A stretch of 49,853 nucleotides of DNA from Opitutales bacterium. GTDB taxonomy: Bacteria > Verrucomicrobiota > Verrucomicrobiia > Opitutales > T3Sed10-336. Each line of letters starts with the position of its first letter. Position 1 is the first letter of the stretch. The DNA lies in the NCBI GenBank assembly GCA_022565335.1, contig JAIUMY010000011.1:1-49853 (forward strand). Direction: 5' to 3'. Below the pieces are notes generated by a model, which was not told where the DNA came from, made no database searches, and saw only the letters and a program-made list of their open reading frames with translations. Below are positions 42,840-49,853 of this stretch, in pieces. A program made the position numbers and the translations under genes.

Positions 42840-43145
42840 TGGTTGTTGCCAACCTTAAGTAAAATCCTTGTGGGAGGCAATAAGAATCCACGTAGGCTGG
42901 AGTCTTACGGAAGTTTGGACGGGGACAGCGTCGTGGGAAGGTCGGCAGGCCCTTGCCGGTCGCAGGGTGATGACATGCTGCCGGAGCGGGAAATAAAGCA
43001 GCCTGGGTTCCTTCCTGCTCTTCGTAGCCCGGAGAGCGAAGTAGGACCCCCGATCTGCGAAGCCGCCGTGACGATCGATAATCGTTTACTCTTCTCCGGC
43101 GCAGAGGTTTTGCTCGCCGCTCAGGCAGTCCTTACAGGGTAAACG
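42840..43145. ncRNA. Candidate structured RNA in a gene-free region, unassigned
   Basis: The ~470-bp gap between divergent and convergent gene ends has no credible ORF but contains three consecutive nested hairpins. First, CGGCAG/CTGCCG (42943-42948/42978-42983) encloses GCCCT/AGGGT. Second, GGGTTCCT/AGGACCC (43005-43012/43043-43049) encloses CTTCG/CGAAG (43020-43024/43037-43041). Third, CTGCG/CGCAG (43055-43059/43100-43104) encloses ACGAT/ATCGT. I could not match it to tmRNA, RNase P, SRP, 6S or a known riboswitch. Strand is unknown; a degenerate repeat is an alternative. Confidence 0.35.
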
Positions 43146-43201
43146 GGAACTGGATAAACACCTTGGGCCAACTCTGTGGCCGCGGCTAACCCGGCTAGAA
43201 T

Positions 43202-43867
43202 CTAAAAGCGGATGCGGGTGCGAAGAACCAGGTCATGGGTAAAATCGTCGCTGGTACTGAAATAGTTGTAGCCGACGCCAAGGGAAAACTGGTCGTTGAT
43301 CCAGTAATCAGTCTCCGCTCCGTATTGCATGCTGTCTCTTCCTCCGCTGAAACTATTCGCATAGGCAATTCGCGGAGCGATGGAAAGGCGTTCAATCGGT
43401 AGCCACTCAAAACCGACACCGACCGCATATGTCCACGTGTTGTCTTTCTCGGTGGGACCGCCATCGCTGCGGAAACGGGAAAAGGTATGCCCTAAAAGAG
43501 CAGTGGCAAAGGGCCGGAGATCTTCTTGTAGGGGAAAATAGAGTAAGGGGCCAGCGGCCACGCGATGCCCCTCCAGGGAGACACCGCTTTCGTTGTCAAA
43601 CGTGTTGCTGTATTGATTCCTCAGATCCAAGCCAAAGGGACCGAGTTCGGTGTTTTCCTCAATTAAAGGAAAGTTTAGTTGGAAATTGCCACCATAGGTG
43701 TCGAAGGTGTCGCCTCCACCGTGAGTGCGGGCGTAAAATCCGCCCAGATCGGCGTAACGAACCCCGAACGTTTGTGCTTGGGCCGGAGAAGTTTCAGCCA
43801 GAAAGCAAAGCGCCGCGAGCGCCGGAAAAATCAAGGAGATACTCGGAGAGAGAGAGAGTTTAGCCAT
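43202..43867 (-). CDS. Outer-membrane beta-barrel protein
   Basis: The 221-aa precursor has a signal peptide ('LIFPALAALCFLAETSPAQA'). Alternating hydrophobic/polar strands follow: 'NFQLNFPLIEENTELGPFGL', 'WTYAVGVGFEWLPIERLSIA', 'PRIAYANS' and 'QFSLGVGYNYFS'. It ends in 'LRTRIRF', with the terminal Phe typical of BAM-assembled proteins. The size suggests an eight-stranded OmpA/OmpW-like barrel. No specific ligand can be inferred. It is the last gene before the gene-free region at 42.8-43.2 kb. Confidence 0.8.
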   Translation of the reverse strand: MAKLSLSPSISLIFPALAALCFLAETSPAQAQTFGVRYADLGGFYARTHGGGDTFDTYGGNFQLNFPLIEENTELGPFGLDLRNQYSNTFDNESGVSLEGHRVAAGPLLYFPLQEDLRPFATALLGHTFSRFRSDGGPTEKDNTWTYAVGVGFEWLPIERLSIAPRIAYANSFSGGRDSMQYGAETDYWINDQFSLGVGYNYFSTSDDFTHDLVLRTRIRF

Positions 43868-44032
43868 ACTTCAGGAATAAAAGAGGTCGCCCCCCGAGGT
43901 CAACGGAAAGGTGAGTCCTTGCTTTTTGTAAAGTCCTGAGTTGGTCCGATTGCCGCTCAATGAGTCTTGCCCTTTCAGAAACAAGTGGTGCCCCCAGCGG
44001 AGCTGGAATATACGATTAAGAGACTCGTGGGG

Positions 44033-44222
44033 TCGGGAGCCCTCCGCGCAGGGACACGAGGTCCCCGCTTGGGGCAACCGCGAGCGGGGGCTTTACGCCC
44101 CTGAGCGCAATGCTTCGGAAAACGGAAAGGTCGCCCCCTTTCGACCGCGAGCGGGGGCCTTGCGCCCCTGGGCGCAACACTCCGGAGGCCTCGGAAACAC
44201 CTTAGTCTCACATTAGTGTTCC
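44033..44222. repeat. Dispersed ~190-bp GC-rich repeat, copy B
   Basis: This matches 8-192 in the same orientation with high identity along its length. The two internal subunits begin near 44077 and 44143 ('accgcgagcgggggc'). It fills the 378-bp gap between two genes that share the minus strand. Nothing else is seen there. Confidence 0.82.
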
Positions 44223-44245
44223 CCGGGCAAAGGTAATAATTTGTC

Positions 44246-45559
44246 TCACTCTCTTTCGTGCAGGGGGTGAAGAGCGGTCGTTTCGGGAAAAAAGAGTAGA
44301 GTATCGTAGCGCTGTGGCAATTGCGAAGGGACGTAATGTTGTTGTGGAGCGTCCACTTGATACACCACCCCGATGGCCCGGTGGCCGATGACTGGTAATT
44401 CGTCTCCACGCTCTAGCGCCTCGGCAAATGGGATCACCATCGGTTCTTCAAAACTGGTAGCCAAATGGCCTTCCAGGGAATGACGGTGGGGTGGTTTATG
44501 GGCAAAAATTTCCCGCTCTCCCTCCCAAGTGCGGGCCCCCAGGAAGGTGCCGCTGCCGGTAGTCTGGCCAAGGAGAAAAACGTTCTCCGTACCCTTTTTT
44601 TCTCTCATTAGGGAGCCGATGTTGACCATCCCGTGTTCCCCCATGGGGGTGGCCCGGGCATCTCCGATATGCGTATTGTGCGCCCAGACGATGATGCCGA
44701 GCTCCTCCGGCAAGAGTTCGCTCAACTGTTCCACGGTCCTTTTCATGTGGCGTGCCCGGGCATTCCATGATTCCGCATTATTCAACCGGGCCTCGCGCAG
44801 ATGCCGTTCCGCCGCGATGACGCTTCGGGCTCGTATTAAGAAATAGGTTTCCTCCCGTTTGCTCAGTTCCGCGGCTCGAATGCGGTCCTTCAATCCAGCC
44901 ATCGCGGTGGGAACGGTTTCCGGCCCCCGTGTGGCCATCGCCCAGGCGGCGTGACTATACCGTGGCCAATTATCACGGTAGCGGACAAGCGCGCGCATTT
45001 GCCGATCAAAGGTGGACAGGTAATTAGGGTCGTTATCTTTTAGCCAATCGCGCAGGGCGTCGAAGGATCCGGGCCAAGAGTATATGTCCATTCCATAAAC
45101 CCCGAACCATTTCTCCTCCGGGCGGTTCTGGTTGGCCTCCCGCATCCACTCCAACAAGGTGGCGAATTCACGGTTGGCCCACATCCAGCGAGGCCAGCGG
45201 TCAAGCTTCAGTAGAACTTCCTCCGCACTTGCGTATTCGCTTTCACCGCGAACATACGCATTGGCTTTTTTCAAACCTTCCCAATCTCCCTCCACCACGA
45301 CGAAGCGGTGGCTGCCGTTTTCCATCAAATGACGGGTCAGAGTAGCCCGCATCTCGTAAAACTCCGACGTGCCATGGGTGGATTCCCCCAATAGAACAAA
45401 TCGATGTTCGGCCCAACGCGGCCCCCATTCCGCGGTCGGATTTTCCTTCGGCCAGGGTTCTGCGTGACTCTCCAAATAAGCTTCCCAGTTCGTTTGTCCG
45501 TAAAGCGAAAATCCTAAAACGGGTCCAATCAGCGCGAGCATCCAGAGCACCTTGTTCAT
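44246..45559 (-). CDS. Exported erythromycin-esterase-like protein
   Basis: The 437-aa protein has an N-terminal signal peptide ('KVLWMLALIGPVLGFSLYG'). The Ere family core begins 'RFVLLGESTHGTSEFYEMRA' (E59, H62, E67), with the second metal/catalytic region 'ELGIIVWAHNTHIGDARATP' and 'SWPGSFDALRDWL' between. True Ere enzymes open macrolide rings; many homologues in environmental bacteria (including succinoglycan-biosynthesis-related ones) have unknown substrates. Export is unusual for the resistance enzymes, so a macrolide role is not assumed. ATG 45559 is preferred over the frame start at 45595. Confidence 0.88.
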   Translation of the reverse strand: MNKVLWMLALIGPVLGFSLYGQTNWEAYLESHAEPWPKENPTAEWGPRWAEHRFVLLGESTHGTSEFYEMRATLTRHLMENGSHRFVVVEGDWEGLKKANAYVRGESEYASAEEVLLKLDRWPRWMWANREFATLLEWMREANQNRPEEKWFGVYGMDIYSWPGSFDALRDWLKDNDPNYLSTFDRQMRALVRYRDNWPRYSHAAWAMATRGPETVPTAMAGLKDRIRAAELSKREETYFLIRARSVIAAERHLREARLNNAESWNARARHMKRTVEQLSELLPEELGIIVWAHNTHIGDARATPMGEHGMVNIGSLMREKKGTENVFLLGQTTGSGTFLGARTWEGEREIFAHKPPHRHSLEGHLATSFEEPMVIPFAEALERGDELPVIGHRAIGVVYQVDAPQQHYVPSQLPQRYDTLLFFPETTALHPLHERE

Positions 45560-45746
45560 GTTTGTATTCTTAGAGAGGAAAAGCTCTGCTTCCAATACTA
45601 AAGTATTCCGTCGGAAAATGTCGCTCGCCCCGTAGCGCCACTAACCGCGGAAAGAATCTGCGATCGCGGGACTGAATCCTCGGATCAACCCATTGTTGAA
45701 CCGTTTATGGTTGCTTCTATCAGTCTTTGGCGTCAGTTAATTTTTT

Positions 45747-47528
45747 ATGGATAAACCCCTCGCTCGGCCCAAGCTGGTGGAACTCTACCATGAGCTCAAG
45801 AATTTTACGGAAAAGGAGTTGCGCCTGCAACGGGAAGCCCATCAGACGCTGCTGGCCCTCCCCGAATCGGAAAGGGTGGCCCGTGGAAAATGTGTTCCGA
45901 AAATGACCTTTGTGGGTGTCCAGCAGGATGGGTTGCTGCGTTTGGAGGGGAGGGAAAATCTTTCGGAATTCCGAGAGATGGATCGGGTTATTATTCATCA
46001 GGGAAACCCCCTTTCCGAAATTGCTGAATTGGAATGGTATCGTGACGGACAAACGGCAAAAGGAGAGGAATTTATCGAACTGCGGCCTTCCTCGCCGAAA
46101 GTGACCGCAGACTTGCGTGAGGGCATCACCTATACCTTGGATGCGGCCTTTTTTGATCTAGCGTGGTTTTATAAGCAAACATTTAAAGAACTGGGCGAGA
46201 CCGAGCGCGGACGGGAACGTATTTTGCCTTTGTTGTCGGAGGAAGCGCCTCGTGATGAAATTGATCTGGAGCGCTACGACCAAAGTATGGAAAATGCGGA
46301 GGCCGAGGGATATGATAATTCCCAACAAGAGGCCATTGCCGAGGGCGTGTCGGCGGAATGGTGTTGCTTGATTCAGGGACCACCGGGAACGGGGAAGACC
46401 AGGGTTTTGGCCAATATCGTCAAACAACGCGTCCAACGGGGAGAACGTATCCTCGTAACAGCGCTGACGCATCGGGCGATTCATGAGGCCCTGAGGAAAA
46501 TTCGCGAAGCGATGCCCGGGTTTGAGAATATTGTGAAGATTGGCCGCCCCGTCCATGCGCCCGATCTTCCGATTCCCCAATATGAATCCTTCGCCGAATC
46601 TCCCTTGAAAGATGAAGCGGGGGCCTATGTGATTGGGGCTACCCCCTTTGTCGCGCGGGGTCAGCGTTTGGCAGGAGTGGACTTCGATTGTGTCGTTATG
46701 GATGAAGCCAGCCAGATGACCCTGCCTTTGGCCATTATGGCGATGTTGAGCGCGGAAGTGTATATCATCGTGGGGGATCCCAAACAGTTGCCTCCCGTTC
46801 TTCAATCGGTTCCTGCCAGCGAGGCGGAAAATTTTTCCGTTTTTCGAGCCCTTGAGAAGAACCGGGAGCGGGTGATGTTGACTTACACCTATCGATTGAA
46901 TGCGCAGATTGCGGCCTGGTCGGGAGATCGGTTCTATTGCAGTGCTTTACAAGCCGCCCCGGCAGTAGCGGAGAGGAGACTGTCGCTCAGCCGAAAGGCT
47001 TTTGCTTCACCTCGGATTGGCCGGGTGCTTGATCCGCAACAAAGTCTGGTTTGGATCAATACCAACGCTCCCCGTACCCGACACTATTCAATGGAGGAGG
47101 CGACTGCCGTGCGGGATTTGGTCCAGGCGCTATGGCAGCACGGAGTAGAACCAGCCAAAATTGGCGTGGTCACGCCTTTCCGACGGCAGGCTCGGGTCAT
47201 TCGTTCGTTACTGCGTAAGCCCGAAGGGGTGGAGTCGGATTTGTTTACCAAACTAGTCGTGGATACGGTAGAGCGAATGCAAGGCCAGGAACGGGATGTG
47301 ATTTTGGTCAGCACGGCCGCCAGTGACCCCGGTTTTTTGCGACACTTGCGGGACTTTTTGTATCTGCCCGCACGGTTGAACGTTGCCGTGACCCGGGCCA
47401 GGACAAAAGTGATTCTTCTAGCCTCCAAGGATTTTCTGCCCCGGCTGGATGGGGAGGATTTTGCGGAAAATGAGGATTTTTCGCATTGGCGAAGTCTTAG
47501 GGAGGCCTCTCGGATAGTGGAGTTGTAA
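45747..47528 (+). CDS. SF1 helicase, UPF1/IGHMBP2/Dna2-like
   Basis: The 593-aa protein has an N-terminal nucleic-acid-binding region (about 1-190) and an SF1B-type helicase core. Walker A 'GPPGTGKT' lies at 211-218, 'ILVTALTHRAIHEAL' is motif Ia, and Walker B is 'VVMDEASQ' near 305. 'IIVGDPKQLPPVL' is motif III. 'VDTVERMQGQERDVILVS' and 'RLNVAVTRARTKVILL' are motifs V and VI. Its TAA overlaps the next gene's ATG (TAATG), so the two helicases are co-translated. The role could be RNA/DNA repair or defence; nothing decides it. Confidence 0.88.
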   Translation: MDKPLARPKLVELYHELKNFTEKELRLQREAHQTLLALPESERVARGKCVPKMTFVGVQQDGLLRLEGRENLSEFREMDRVIIHQGNPLSEIAELEWYRDGQTAKGEEFIELRPSSPKVTADLREGITYTLDAAFFDLAWFYKQTFKELGETERGRERILPLLSEEAPRDEIDLERYDQSMENAEAEGYDNSQQEAIAEGVSAEWCCLIQGPPGTGKTRVLANIVKQRVQRGERILVTALTHRAIHEALRKIREAMPGFENIVKIGRPVHAPDLPIPQYESFAESPLKDEAGAYVIGATPFVARGQRLAGVDFDCVVMDEASQMTLPLAIMAMLSAEVYIIVGDPKQLPPVLQSVPASEAENFSVFRALEKNRERVMLTYTYRLNAQIAAWSGDRFYCSALQAAPAVAERRLSLSRKAFASPRIGRVLDPQQSLVWINTNAPRTRHYSMEEATAVRDLVQALWQHGVEPAKIGVVTPFRRQARVIRSLLRKPEGVESDLFTKLVVDTVERMQGQERDVILVSTAASDPGFLRHLRDFLYLPARLNVAVTRARTKVILLASKDFLPRLDGEDFAENEDFSHWRSLREASRIVEL

Positions 47529-49543
47529 TGGCCAGGATTTTACCAGAAACCCTTCCCGGACGGGTAACCAAAGAGACCGCTTTGGTGTACCGGAAATTGA
47601 AGAAAATGAATGATCCTGATCTGATTTGCCGATTGTCGTATCCTTTGGGGGAGGTACGCAGTCCCGAGTTTTTAGTACTCTATCAGGAACGTTATGCATT
47701 CTTACTGGCAGTCAGCGATGCCGATACGGAATCGATGGAAGAGCGGGTTCAGGGCGATTTGTTTGCCGATAAATCCATGTCTCACTCTCAGGATTTAAAA
47801 GAATGGAAGACCATGGAGGTATTCCTCGAAACCCTTCAGGCCGAGAATGAACCTGATTTGGCAGTGGAAAAATGGTTGTTGTTTCCCAAAGCCTCGGCGG
47901 AGAGCGTGCGGCGGGTGGCGGCTTTGCTTGATTGCCCCGGATATCGCTTGCTGGGTCGCGAGGAATGTCAAACGGAGGCTTTGGAAAAGGCCTTTCGGGC
48001 CACGGCGTCGGATTCCCTGGATAGCATTTTGTTGGGACATCTGCGGAGTCGCTTCTCTCCCGAGTCAACCATTCCCCGCAGGTGGGTTTCGCAGGTCCGG
48101 GAAGAATCCGAAAGCCGTCCCTTTCAGACGGATTTTTTTCTGGATTACGACCAGGAAGCGGCCCTCAAAAAAGATTTGGAATTGTCGGCCGAGGCAAGGG
48201 AAGTCGTTGATGGGGGAAAACTTCGATTGGTGACTGGCGTTGCTGGTTGCGGGAAAACACTGGTTCTTCTTTTTCGGGCACGGGCCTTGGCTCGCTTGCG
48301 CAAAAATGCGAGAATTCTTGTTTTAACTCACAATAAACCTTTGCGTGGTGACTTGGAGAATCGTATTCGCGAATTGGATGACCGTCTCACCATCGAATGG
48401 AACACCTTTTATCGTTGGATCCGCCGGATCTATCGGGGGAAGGTTGAGCTGCTGTCCCGGTATAAGCAGATCGAGTTGCTGCGCCGGTTATTACAAGAGC
48501 GTACGATCCCATGGAAATTTTCGCCAGAGTTTTTGGTCGATGAATTTGCCTGGATTTGTGACCATGCCGAGGATACGGTCTCGGAGAGTTGGTATCAGAG
48601 GGTTGAGCGGGTTGGCCGCCATCGTGGTCTGGGGAAGGCCCAGCGGAACGAGGTCTTTGCCCTTTTCCGCGAATATCGAAAAATCCTGGGGGAGCGGGGG
48701 CAAAACGACTGGGCCGGTTTTCCGGTCAGTGTTTTACATCAAATTCGACAGGGAAAAGTCAAACTTCCAAGTTACGATGCAATTTACGTCGATGAGGCCC
48801 AATTTTTCGCTCCGGTTTGGTTTACTTTGATTAAAGAAGCTTTGGAACCGGAAAAAGGGGAATTGTTTATGGTGGCTGATCCCACTCAGGGGTTTTTGCG
48901 TAGTGGCCTATCCTGGCAACAGGTCCTGGGAAGGGAAGTGCGGGGCCGCGCGCAGCGATTGGAAAAGCCATATCGAAATACCCGGGACATTCTAACCTTT
49001 GCCGGAAGGTTCTATCAGAGCCGGTTACCTTTGGAGGATGGCGAAGTGAATTTGCCTGATGAAGCCACCTTACAGGGAATGCCCGCTGGCGAACCGCCGC
49101 GGTTCTTACAATCGCCGACGGCTCAAGACGAAAAGGCCAGACTGGTAGCAGAAATCGCCCGCGCCCGCGAAGAAGGTTTGCTCCTGGGGCAAGTTTTGGT
49201 GATCCATAGCCAGCAAAAGGAAGTGGAGGGACTGGTTCGCCATCTGTCTGAAAATGAAGCTACTCCGGCAATTGACGCTAAGGAGGACTTCGCGCGGGAC
49301 AAAATCCGGGTTTGCTCGCTTAATGCCTGCACCGGATTGGAAGCACCGGTGGTGGTAGTTTTGGGGTTGGATCACCTTTTTTCCGCCGAGGAATCCCTGG
49401 CCTTGGACGAAGAAGAGCGGGAGGAACTCCGACGCAGCCACACCAAAAAAGTTTTCGTAGCCCTAACCCGCGCCACCCACCGCCTCTTAATTCTCCACCG
49501 ATCCCCCCAAACCCAAAGAATCCTAAAAGCTAAAAACCCCTAA
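47528..49543 (+). CDS. UvrD/Rep-like SF1A helicase with a unique N-terminal domain
   Basis: This 671-aa protein has an unassigned N-terminal region (~1-200) that begins 'VTKETALVYRKLKKMNDPDL' and contains 'RSPEFLVLYQERYAFLLAVS', which resembles the layout of NERD-type nuclease domains, though no clear catalytic set is visible. The helicase core follows: Walker A 'VTGVAGCGKTLVLLFRARAL' (P-loop 237-244), 'ILVLTHNKPLRGDL' and Walker B 'AIYVDEAQFFAPVW'. 'EKPYRNTRDILTFAG' and the C-terminal 'VFVALTRATHRLLIL' complete it. It starts on the stop of the preceding helicase gene. The pair looks like a functional unit. Confidence 0.85.
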   Translation: MARILPETLPGRVTKETALVYRKLKKMNDPDLICRLSYPLGEVRSPEFLVLYQERYAFLLAVSDADTESMEERVQGDLFADKSMSHSQDLKEWKTMEVFLETLQAENEPDLAVEKWLLFPKASAESVRRVAALLDCPGYRLLGREECQTEALEKAFRATASDSLDSILLGHLRSRFSPESTIPRRWVSQVREESESRPFQTDFFLDYDQEAALKKDLELSAEAREVVDGGKLRLVTGVAGCGKTLVLLFRARALARLRKNARILVLTHNKPLRGDLENRIRELDDRLTIEWNTFYRWIRRIYRGKVELLSRYKQIELLRRLLQERTIPWKFSPEFLVDEFAWICDHAEDTVSESWYQRVERVGRHRGLGKAQRNEVFALFREYRKILGERGQNDWAGFPVSVLHQIRQGKVKLPSYDAIYVDEAQFFAPVWFTLIKEALEPEKGELFMVADPTQGFLRSGLSWQQVLGREVRGRAQRLEKPYRNTRDILTFAGRFYQSRLPLEDGEVNLPDEATLQGMPAGEPPRFLQSPTAQDEKARLVAEIARAREEGLLLGQVLVIHSQQKEVEGLVRHLSENEATPAIDAKEDFARDKIRVCSLNACTGLEAPVVVVLGLDHLFSAEESLALDEEEREELRRSHTKKVFVALTRATHRLLILHRSPQTQRILKAKNP

Positions 49544-49617
49544 TCCCCATAAAGCAAAATTTAAGGTTTTTGAACTTAGTAATTGACGATAGGTGAATTT
49601 TCGTTTTTTTAGGGGGT

Positions 49618-49853
49618 ATGCAACGAAAACGCTTACATTTTACGGACTGTCCGGCGGTTTATCATGTGATGTCGCGGACGGTGAATGGAGAAAAGATTTT
49701 TGGCGAGAAGGAGAAAGCCGTTCTTTCCAAAATGTTACACAAGGTGGCGGCCTTTTCAGGGGTCAAAGTTCTGACTTACTGTATAATGGCCAATCACTTC
49801 CATATTCTGGTGGAAGTGCCCGCTGCGGAGGGGATTGAGTTGACCGACGAGGA
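49618..49853 (+). CDS. REP-associated tyrosine transposase (RAYT, Y1/HUH type), cut by the window end
   Basis: The reading frame starts at ATG 49618 (preceded by 'aggggg') and is still open at the last base, so only the first ~78 residues are seen. They include 'YHVMSRTVNGEKIFGEKE' and 'VKVLTYCIMANHFHILVEVP', the HUH motif (HFH) of the Y1 transposase family, in the RAYT/TnpA-REP subgroup pattern. Such enzymes act on palindromic intergenic repeats. The tyrosine nucleophile lies beyond the window. It is 75 bp downstream of the helicase pair. Confidence 0.82.
   Translation, partial: MQRKRLHFTDCPAVYHVMSRTVNGEKIFGEKEKAVLSKMLHKVAAFSGVKVLTYCIMANHFHILVEVPAAEGIELTDE

Noticed and set aside
42840-43145. 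tmRNA, RNase P RNA, SRP RNA or cobalamin riboswitch
   Set aside because: None of the conserved core sequences of these RNAs could be found on either strand, so the region was left unassigned.
44246-45559. Acquired macrolide-resistance gene
   Set aside because: The protein has a signal peptide and no resistance-island context; family membership alone does not show macrolide resistance.
1-49853. CRISPR arrays
   Set aside because: No regularly spaced direct repeats with unique spacers and no cas genes were seen; the YD codon repetition in the RHS gene is coding.

Overview
The window looks like a chromosomal segment of a Gram-negative, probably marine or saline, member of Verrucomicrobiota (Opitutae/Puniceicoccales-like). 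This is inferred from gene content and protein style, not from a marker gene. Supporting signs are lpxK and a predicted beta-barrel outer-membrane protein (LPS outer membrane), many Sec and lipoprotein signals, weak Shine-Dalgarno sequences, a KR2-type sodium-pump rhodopsin, a FeS-type bacterial cryptochrome/photolyase and a large RHS/YD-repeat operon. No rRNA and no CRISPR array were seen. One tRNA gene, tRNA-Ser(GCU), is present.

Layout. 1-600: a ~190-bp dispersed repeat (second copy near 44.1 kb) and a perfect 19-bp hairpin. 600-9321 (+): a metabolic run with an ovothiol-type N-methyltransferase-like protein, a fungal-type cystathionine gamma-synthase-like PLP enzyme, a second methyltransferase, panC, nadB, psd, an XRE regulator and an orphan trpB. 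9428-15327 (-): a small membrane protein, a large lipoprotein, a dus-family gene, accA, a TPR protein and a lipoprotein. 15419-17593: a FeS-BCP photolyase-related gene and yqgE, convergent.

17755-29182 is an integrated element of about 11.4 kb in the 3' end of tRNA-Ser. It is bounded by a 19-bp direct repeat of the tRNA end, and each end carries a pair of TTAAGGCA boxes with identical 11-bp spacing, which look like arm-type integrase sites. Its cargo is a five-gene RHS operon on the minus strand: two secreted proteins of unknown function, a transglutaminase-like secreted protein that runs into the RHS shell through a +1 frame change, and a membrane protein whose start overlaps the RHS stop and which is the candidate immunity protein. 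Beyond it lie a divergent XRE gene with a 12-bp inverted-repeat operator, small phage-lysis-like genes, a broken integrase-like gene, and an XRE/ImmA pair in which immA has an in-frame TGA.

29323-32481 (-) is a light-energy cassette: an NDQ-motif Na+ pump rhodopsin, lycopene cyclase (crtY) and beta-carotene dioxygenase (blh/brp), so cyclisation, cleavage to retinal and the opsin sit together. The earlier carotenoid genes are not in the window. A strong hairpin separates the opsin from crtY. 32682-38746: an isochorismatase-like hydrolase, an aquaporin lacking the usual filter arginine, sufT, a DUF4159/HEAT pair and lpxK. 38949-42733 (-): a glycosyltransferase/(alpha/alpha) barrel fusion coupled to a GH130-like gene. 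42.84-43.14 kb is a gene-free stretch with three nested stem-loops. Then come an outer-membrane beta-barrel, the second dispersed repeat, an erythromycin-esterase-like protein, a two-gene operon of SF1 helicases (UPF1/Dna2-like plus UvrD-like) and the start of a RAYT-type transposase cut by the window edge.
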